This document shows, piece after piece, positions 6,686-10,167 of a DNA stretch of 10,167 nt. Numbering within the stretch: the stretch's first letter is position 1; every line of letters begins with the position of its first letter. This DNA comes from GWA1-40-21 sp038078215 (GTDB taxonomy: Bacteria; Patescibacteriota; Minisyncoccia; Phycocordibacterales; GWA1-40-21), in NCBI GenBank assembly GCA_038078215.1, contig JBBUED010000032.1:1-10167 (forward strand), given 5' to 3'. Under the pieces are notes generated by a model. That model was not told where the DNA came from. It did no database searches and saw only the letters and a program-made list of their open reading frames with translations. Both the position numbers and the translations under genes were made by a program.

Positions 6686-6826
6686 ACTTTACGGACTTTA
6701 TGGACTTTATAACTTTATGTGGGAATTGTGAAAAGTCTGACTTCCTTATTTTATATTCCTTGGGAAAGTTCGGAAGTCTGACTTCCTTATTTTACTTTAC
6801 AACTTTATGGACTTTATAACTTTATA
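6686..6826. repeat. Composite ACTTTA and 21-bp direct repeats
   Basis: The spacer after prfB holds two blocks built from ACTTTA units spaced about 8-9 bp: 6686-6720 (four units, consensus ACTTTATGG) and 6794-6826 (four units). Between them a 21-bp sequence, starting AAGTCTGACTTCC, occurs identically at 6733-6753 and 6774-6794. The second copy forms the small palindrome GGAAGTCTGACTTCC. No gene is seen here. Similar ACTTTA-like fragments occur near 5019-5051 and 9803-9827. Confidence 0.7.
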
Positions 6827-6828
6827 GA

Positions 6829-7698
6829 CTAGATTCCTTTCTCCGCCTCAATGAATTCATCCAGGTCTCCATCCAAGACCTTATCAATATCGTGAATTTC
6901 AACATTCGTCCTATGGTCTTTTATCATCTTATACGGATGGAAAACATACGACCTTATCTGATTGCCCCACTCTATCTCCATCGTCTTGCTTATATAAAGC
7001 CCTTGCTCTTTCTTTTTTCTCTCTTCTTCGCGAAGGCGATAAATTTTGCCCTTCAAAATTTCCAGAGCTTTTTCCTTGTTCTGCGCTTGAGATCTCTCCC
7101 CGCTTGCGTGCACCGACAAATTGGTCGGCAAATGGACAACTCTCACGGCAGTTTCTCTTTTGTTCACATTCTGCCCGCCCGGCCCGCTGGATTTGGAGGT
7201 TTCAATCCTCAATTCGCTCTCGGAAATAACAACCTCGCCGGTTTTTTCTAGTCTAGGAATTACTTCCACGAGAGAGAAAGAAGTGTGGCGGAGTTTTTTG
7301 GCATTGAAAGGAGAAATTCTCACCAGCCGATGCACGCCGGATTCGTTTTTAAGCGTGCCGTAAACATTGTTCCCTTTGATTTCAATCGTTATATTACGAT
7401 ACCCTCCGTGGTCATTTTCATTTTTATGAACGACTGAATATGACCAGTTTTTGGTATCAAAATATTTCAAATACATACCGATAAGAATTCTTGAAAAATC
7501 TTCAGCGTCGTCGCCTCCCGCGCCGGAGAGTATCGTCATAACCCCGTCGCCTTTGTCGTATTTCCCTCTCCCAGCGGCTTCCTGCTTAAGCTCATTAAGC
7601 TCCTTTATCGTCGCCTGCGCTTTCGCCTTATCGCTCCAAAAATCCGCCGATTGCATAAGCTCTTCTAGTTCTTTAATTTTCGCTATTTTATTTTCCAC
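6829..7698 (-). CDS. prfB: Peptide chain release factor 2, short form
   Basis: RF2 recognises UGA and UAA stop codons and triggers peptide release. The class is set by the stop-reading tripeptide SPF (129-131, in RISPF) and the catalytic GGQ (174-176, in SGPGGQNVN). The C-terminal part (GNQIRSYVFHPYKMIKDHRT) is standard. At 289 residues it is 76 shorter than the E. coli protein before GGQ. The N-terminal helical domain is reduced to about 45 residues before the KYDKGDGVMTILSGAGG core. The start is GTG at 7698, since an in-frame TAA lies two codons upstream. An out-of-frame ATG (7700) overlaps it. No CTTTGAC-type programmed frameshift site is visible and the upstream terminator leaves no room for a missing exon-like segment. 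The gene's own stop is TAG, an RF1 codon. Confidence 0.93.
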   Translation of the reverse strand: MENKIAKIKELEELMQSADFWSDKAKAQATIKELNELKQEAAGRGKYDKGDGVMTILSGAGGDDAEDFSRILIGMYLKYFDTKNWSYSVVHKNENDHGGYRNITIEIKGNNVYGTLKNESGVHRLVRISPFNAKKLRHTSFSLVEVIPRLEKTGEVVISESELRIETSKSSGPGGQNVNKRETAVRVVHLPTNLSVHASGERSQAQNKEKALEILKGKIYRLREEERKKKEQGLYISKTMEIEWGNQIRSYVFHPYKMIKDHRTNVEIHDIDKVLDGDLDEFIEAEKGI

Positions 7699-7727
7699 AT
7701 TTTAAGTGTATCAAATTACGAGATAAT

Positions 7728-7766
7728 AAAAAAACAGAGCCATATTGCTTAGCGCAATATGGCTCT
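7728..7766 (-). terminator. Strong intrinsic terminator
   Basis: The minus strand forms a perfect 13-bp stem, AGAGCCATATTGC/GCAATATGGCTCT (7766-7754 with 7748-7736), with a 5-nt loop. One G and seven T follow. It closes the LemA-like gene, whose stop is 22 bp upstream. Only 29 bp separate the T-run from the prfB start. prfB therefore relies on a promoter inside this stretch (TATTAT at 7728-7723 is a candidate -10) or on read-through. Confidence 0.9.
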
Positions 7767-7788
7767 TCAATAAAGACCTTCGTCCAAC

Positions 7789-8346
7789 TTAATGAACCGA
7801 GGTTTCTTTTAAAATTGGATTTCTCTCTCCGAAAAACTTCTCATAAGACTTGACATATATCGTCCACGGAGAAATTTCCCTTAGATAAATACATTGCAGA
7901 CTTTCTATCAACCGACCTCTCATCTCGTAAACCTGGTCTTGGATCTTAACGATATCATCTACCGTTTTTGTTATCGTTAAGTTGGACTTCAGTTGAGGGT
8001 AATTAAACAAAAATGACGGCGCTGGTCCAAGATTGCTTATTATCTCCTTCTCAATTTCCGGATATTTCTGCATTTCTTTTCTTATTATGGAAGTTAAGTT
8101 TTCTCTCCTTTCTTCCAACATGGTAATCTTCATCTTCAACCCTCTAACTTCCGAAAAATCACCAATTTGACATGAATATTTGCCAAAGGTAAGACCCAAA
8201 ATTGCCGCGACGGTAATGAGTATAGAAATAATTGAGGCTACGCCAAAATCTGTTTTATTCCCTGAATTCTTACCTGCTTTTTTCCACATAAGTGTAAAAA
8301 AGCCACTAATCACGACTAGCACCAAAAAAAGACCAATACTAAACAT
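7789..8346 (-). CDS. Small membrane protein, LemA-like
   Basis: The function is not known. The 185-residue protein has two hydrophobic segments (about 2-20 and 36-54) separated by a basic loop WKKAGKNSGNK, then a largely helical domain. Its pattern recalls LemA: EERRENLTSIIRKEMQKYPE (78-97) resembles LemA's RR-x-x-L followed by a Tyr-containing helix. NYPQLKS (115-121) resembles LemA's YPeLKA, and a last helix begins KIQDQVYEMRGR. LemA proteins normally have one membrane helix, so two would be unusual. The match is by eye and distant. The start is well supported by GGAGG six bases upstream, the only clear Shine-Dalgarno in the window. A weak TTGACT (8447-8442) lies 95 bp upstream without a convincing -10. 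A strong terminator follows, so it is likely transcribed alone or with nirK. Confidence 0.75.
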   Translation of the reverse strand: MFSIGLFLVLVVISGFFTLMWKKAGKNSGNKTDFGVASIISILITVAAILGLTFGKYSCQIGDFSEVRGLKMKITMLEERRENLTSIIRKEMQKYPEIEKEIISNLGPAPSFLFNYPQLKSNLTITKTVDDIVKIQDQVYEMRGRLIESLQCIYLREISPWTIYVKSYEKFFGERNPILKETSVH

Positions 8347-8352
8347 AAATCG

Positions 8353-8357
8353 CCTCC
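8353..8357 (-). promoter_or_regulatory. Consensus Shine-Dalgarno of the LemA-like gene
   Basis: GGAGG sits six bases before the ATG at 8346. The other genes in the window whose starts are visible are preceded by A/T-rich sequence without such a motif. It fixes the start of this gene and sets it apart from its neighbours. Confidence 0.8.
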
Positions 8358-8505
8358 ATTCCCTAAAAAGGTTTCCAAAATTAAAAAGTACTACGATATA
8401 TTAAACAAACCTGGAATAAGGTAAACATACTCCAATAAATAAGTCAAGGGTCCTGGTCCGTTTGAATAAAAAAATATTTTAAAAAGACTCGCTGTCATAC
8501 GATAA

Positions 8506-9735
8506 TTAATGACCAGAATTTCCTTGAGTACCAGCAACCCCGTCAAAAATTTCTTTGTTTTCCGCGCCTTCAACTTTGATTGTGCCCCAAGCTCCGCGGT
8601 CAAGCCTTGAGAGAGCGTGGTCAACCAAAATGTAATTGCCCGGCACTTCCAATCCAAAATCCGTTATCGTCGCTCCGCCGGCGGGAACAATCGTTGACTG
8701 CACATTTTTATGTGGCTCGGAGCCGATGGCTCCTTCCGGATAAACTTTATCAAAAATCTCTCCTATGACATGAAAAGACGAAATGAGATTGACTCCTCCG
8801 TTGCCGAAATAAATCCTGACTTTGTCGCCGACTTTCGCGCTCATATTGCCGACAGTCCCCTTCGTCCTGCCATTAAAGACGACGTACTCGGGATGTCCGT
8901 CAAGCATTTTCTTGGCGTCAAAAACCTGCAGTCCTTTGTCTCCCATATCATTTGCCGTATAAAATTCTCCCTGCGTCACATAAAATTCCTTGTCCACTTT
9001 CGGTAATCCTTCTTTCGGCTCAACTAAGATAAGTCCGTACATTCCGTGCGCCATATGGGCCGCCACATTAGGATGAGCGCAATGATAAATATAAATTCCG
9101 GGATTAAGCGCCTTAAAAGTCAGAGTTCTTGATTCGCCCGGCAAGACATTGGTAACTACCGCCCCTCCACCCGGACCGGTGACGGCATGAAGGTCAATAT
9201 TATGCGGATTAACGCTTGAAGGGTCATTCTTGAGCGTAAGTTCAACGGTGTCGCCTTCTCTCACCCTAAGAAACGGCCCCGGAACTTTTCCGTCAAATGT
9301 CCAATAAGGCATAATCACTCCCGGCGCCATTTCAGAGATTACTTCTTTAGCCGTGATGTTAATTTTTACCATTGCGGACTGGGTGCGATTAGTAGGAGCT
9401 GGAATTTCATTGGGGTCGCGAGCAATATCAGCGACTTTTTCCATCTTGTCTAAATTTTTGAAAAACGCCAACATATTTTTGAAAGGAATCGCCGGACCGT
9501 CGGCTGGACCGTATGTTTTTAAAGTGAACGGATATTCAATCTTTTTCGGTAAAACTTTCGGCGCAAACAGAAAAAGAAAAATTCCGAAAAATATTAAGAA
9601 AATAATAGTTGCCGTCTTTTTGGAATGCAATTTGTAGAGAATTCCAAACAAAAGAACAGCGCAAAAAATAATGGCGATAATAATCCCAAAACTCTGCAAA
9701 ATTAGATACTTGGTCAAATAAAATATTTCAGACAT
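8506..9735 (-). CDS. nirK: Membrane-anchored copper nitrite reductase (AniA/NirK type)
   Basis: The enzyme reduces nitrite to nitric oxide outside the cytoplasm. The 409 residues hold two N-terminal membrane helices (about 12-34 and 42-59) joined by a basic loop, then two cupredoxin domains. All copper ligands are recognisable. Type 1 copper uses His178, Cys219, His227 and Met232. Type 2 copper uses His183, His218 and His373. Catalytic Asp181 and His322 (in SSFHVIGEIFDK) are present. The Cys-x7-His-x4-Met loop and blocks such as MYGLILVEPKEGLPKVD and STIVPAGG closely resemble Neisseria AniA (class II NirK). AniA is a lipoprotein; here the anchor is two helices and no lipobox is visible. The topology predicted from the KLHSKK loop puts the catalytic domain outside. 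A sigma-70-like promoter precedes it. No electron-donor, NO-reductase or copper genes are in the window. Confidence 0.93.
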   Translation of the reverse strand: MSEIFYLTKYLILQSFGIIIAIIFCAVLLFGILYKLHSKKTATIIFLIFFGIFLFLFAPKVLPKKIEYPFTLKTYGPADGPAIPFKNMLAFFKNLDKMEKVADIARDPNEIPAPTNRTQSAMVKINITAKEVISEMAPGVIMPYWTFDGKVPGPFLRVREGDTVELTLKNDPSSVNPHNIDLHAVTGPGGGAVVTNVLPGESRTLTFKALNPGIYIYHCAHPNVAAHMAHGMYGLILVEPKEGLPKVDKEFYVTQGEFYTANDMGDKGLQVFDAKKMLDGHPEYVVFNGRTKGTVGNMSAKVGDKVRIYFGNGGVNLISSFHVIGEIFDKVYPEGAIGSEPHKNVQSTIVPAGGATITDFGLEVPGNYILVDHALSRLDRGAWGTIKVEGAENKEIFDGVAGTQGNSGH

Positions 9736-9774
9736 ATTGTTTAGTTTTAATAATTTTAACTTTTTAATTACCTA

Positions 9775-9803
9775 ATTATATAAATATATGCAGATTATTC
9801 CAA
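9775..9803 (-). promoter_or_regulatory. Sigma-70-like promoter for nirK
   Basis: The minus strand has TTGGAA (9803-9798), a 17-bp spacer and a perfect TATAAT (9780-9775). Transcription would start near 9768, giving a leader of about 33 nt that is A-rich and lacks a Shine-Dalgarno. I see no FNR- or NsrR-like operator, though such sites in this lineage are not known to me. Confidence 0.55.
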
Positions 9804-9879
9804 CTTTACTTTATAAACTTTTTACTTCTCCTCTAGGAAGGATCCGACTCAGGCGGAATAACTTTACAGATTTATGCGG

Positions 9880-9952
9880 AGCCATCCCCGAGAATCGAAC
9901 TCGGGACCTACCCCTTACGAAGGGGTTGCTCTACCAACTGAGCTAGGATGGC
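9880..9952 (-). tRNA. tRNA-Thr (anticodon CGT)
   Basis: A 73-nt cloverleaf on the minus strand: acceptor GCCATCC/GGATGGC, D arm GCTC/GAGC with loop AGTTGGTA, anticodon stem ACCCC/GGGGT with loop TTCGTAA (anticodon CGT, reads ACG), variable AGGTC, T arm CCGAG/CTCGG with loop TTCGATT, discriminator T. The following bases are CCG, so a 3' CCA is not encoded. It lies 67 bp beyond the terminator hairpin at 10020-10058. I see no clear promoter in between. Confidence 0.96.
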
Positions 9953-10019
9953 TTGAATTTAATTTGAAAGAGCTTCAGTCGCCACTTTAGCAAAAAATTT
10001 CCATGAAATCCATATTTAT

Positions 10020-10058
10020 ATAAAAACATTTGGCGGTAAAACCGCCAAATGTTTTTAT
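10020..10058. terminator. 18-bp perfect terminator hairpin
   Basis: ATAAAAACATTTGGCGGT (10020-10037) pairs perfectly with 10041-10058 around the loop AAA. A GC-rich top and an A-tract/T-tract base make it work as an intrinsic terminator on either strand. It lies 21 bp after the stop of the rightmost gene (10080), which it most likely ends. Confidence 0.85.
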
Positions 10059-10079
10059 CTCTATGCATTGAGACTATAA

Positions 10080-10167
10080 TTACACTCCGCAACTGCCGCC
10101 GCCTCTCGCGCCGGAATTTTCTGTTTTGCTCTTAATTTTCTGGAAGCCTGCTCCGCTTGAATAATCA
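10080..10167 (-). CDS. C-terminal tail of an unidentified protein (partial)
   Basis: Only the last 28 codons are present, beginning DYSSGAGFQKIKSK and ending SGARGGGSCGV with a TAA stop. The tail is glycine-rich with a single Cys three residues from the end. It is too short to identify. The GAGF and terminal CG recall A-type iron-sulfur carriers (IscA/HesB), but the usual CGCG motif is missing, so I make no assignment. That it is a real gene end is supported by the terminator 21 bp downstream. Confidence 0.6.
   Translation of the reverse strand, partial: DYSSGAGFQKIKSKTENSGARGGGSCGV

Noticed and set aside
8391..8657. Minus-strand 88-residue frame overlapping the end of nirK
   Set aside because: It is an out-of-frame shadow of nirK running into the spacer, with no domain or ribosome site.
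9830..9860. Possible hairpin TCCG..CGGA between tRNA-Thr and the nirK promoter
   Set aside because: Only four base pairs and no T-run, so it does not support a terminator call.

Overview
The window reads as a compact, AT-rich genome segment from a Patescibacteria/CPR bacterium, most likely of the Parcubacteria type. This is an inference from several signs: small gene-dense layout, almost no Shine-Dalgarno sequences, tRNAs without an encoded CCA, a release factor 2 with a shortened N-terminal domain, and small palindromic repeats between genes. TGA ends at least two genes (the Nudix gene and the EEP gene) and an RF2 gene is present. The standard bacterial code therefore applies, and the UGA-recoding Absconditabacteria/Gracilibacteria groups are unlikely.

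Every gene I can support lies on the minus strand, so transcription runs from right to left. From the right edge: a 28-residue Gly/Cys-rich C-terminal tail (10080-10167) ends before an 18-bp perfect terminator hairpin. Then come tRNA-Thr(CGT), a promoter, and a membrane-anchored copper nitrite reductase of the AniA/NirK type (8506-9735). Next is a small two-helix membrane protein resembling LemA (7789-8346), which has the only strong Shine-Dalgarno in the window and is closed by an intrinsic terminator. It is followed by a short RF2 (prfB, 6829-7698), a repeat-filled spacer, an endonuclease/exonuclease/phosphatase-fold hydrolase (5868-6614), and the cell-division ABC pair ftsE-ftsX (5732-4074). 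pyrG (CTP synthase, 3994-2345) follows, with its own extended -10 promoter and a leader that can form two competing hairpins.

The stretch 1980-2344 has no protein gene. It holds a 121-bp MITE-like inverted-repeat element (2158-2278), a possible promoter and tRNA-Gln(CTG). Immediately downstream of that tRNA lies a 44-codon remnant of a type I restriction methylase (hsdM), cut off exactly at a perfect 12-bp palindrome. A Nudix hydrolase and an ABC-F ribosomal ATPase (running off the left edge) complete the window.

Most genes are housekeeping: nucleotide synthesis, translation and division. The accessory signals are nirK, the LemA-like gene, the hsdM remnant and the repeats. I see no CRISPR array, no complete insertion sequence and no clear undescribed multigene system. 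The points most worth following up are the anchored NirK, the hsdM/palindrome junction, the pyrG leader and the shortened RF2.
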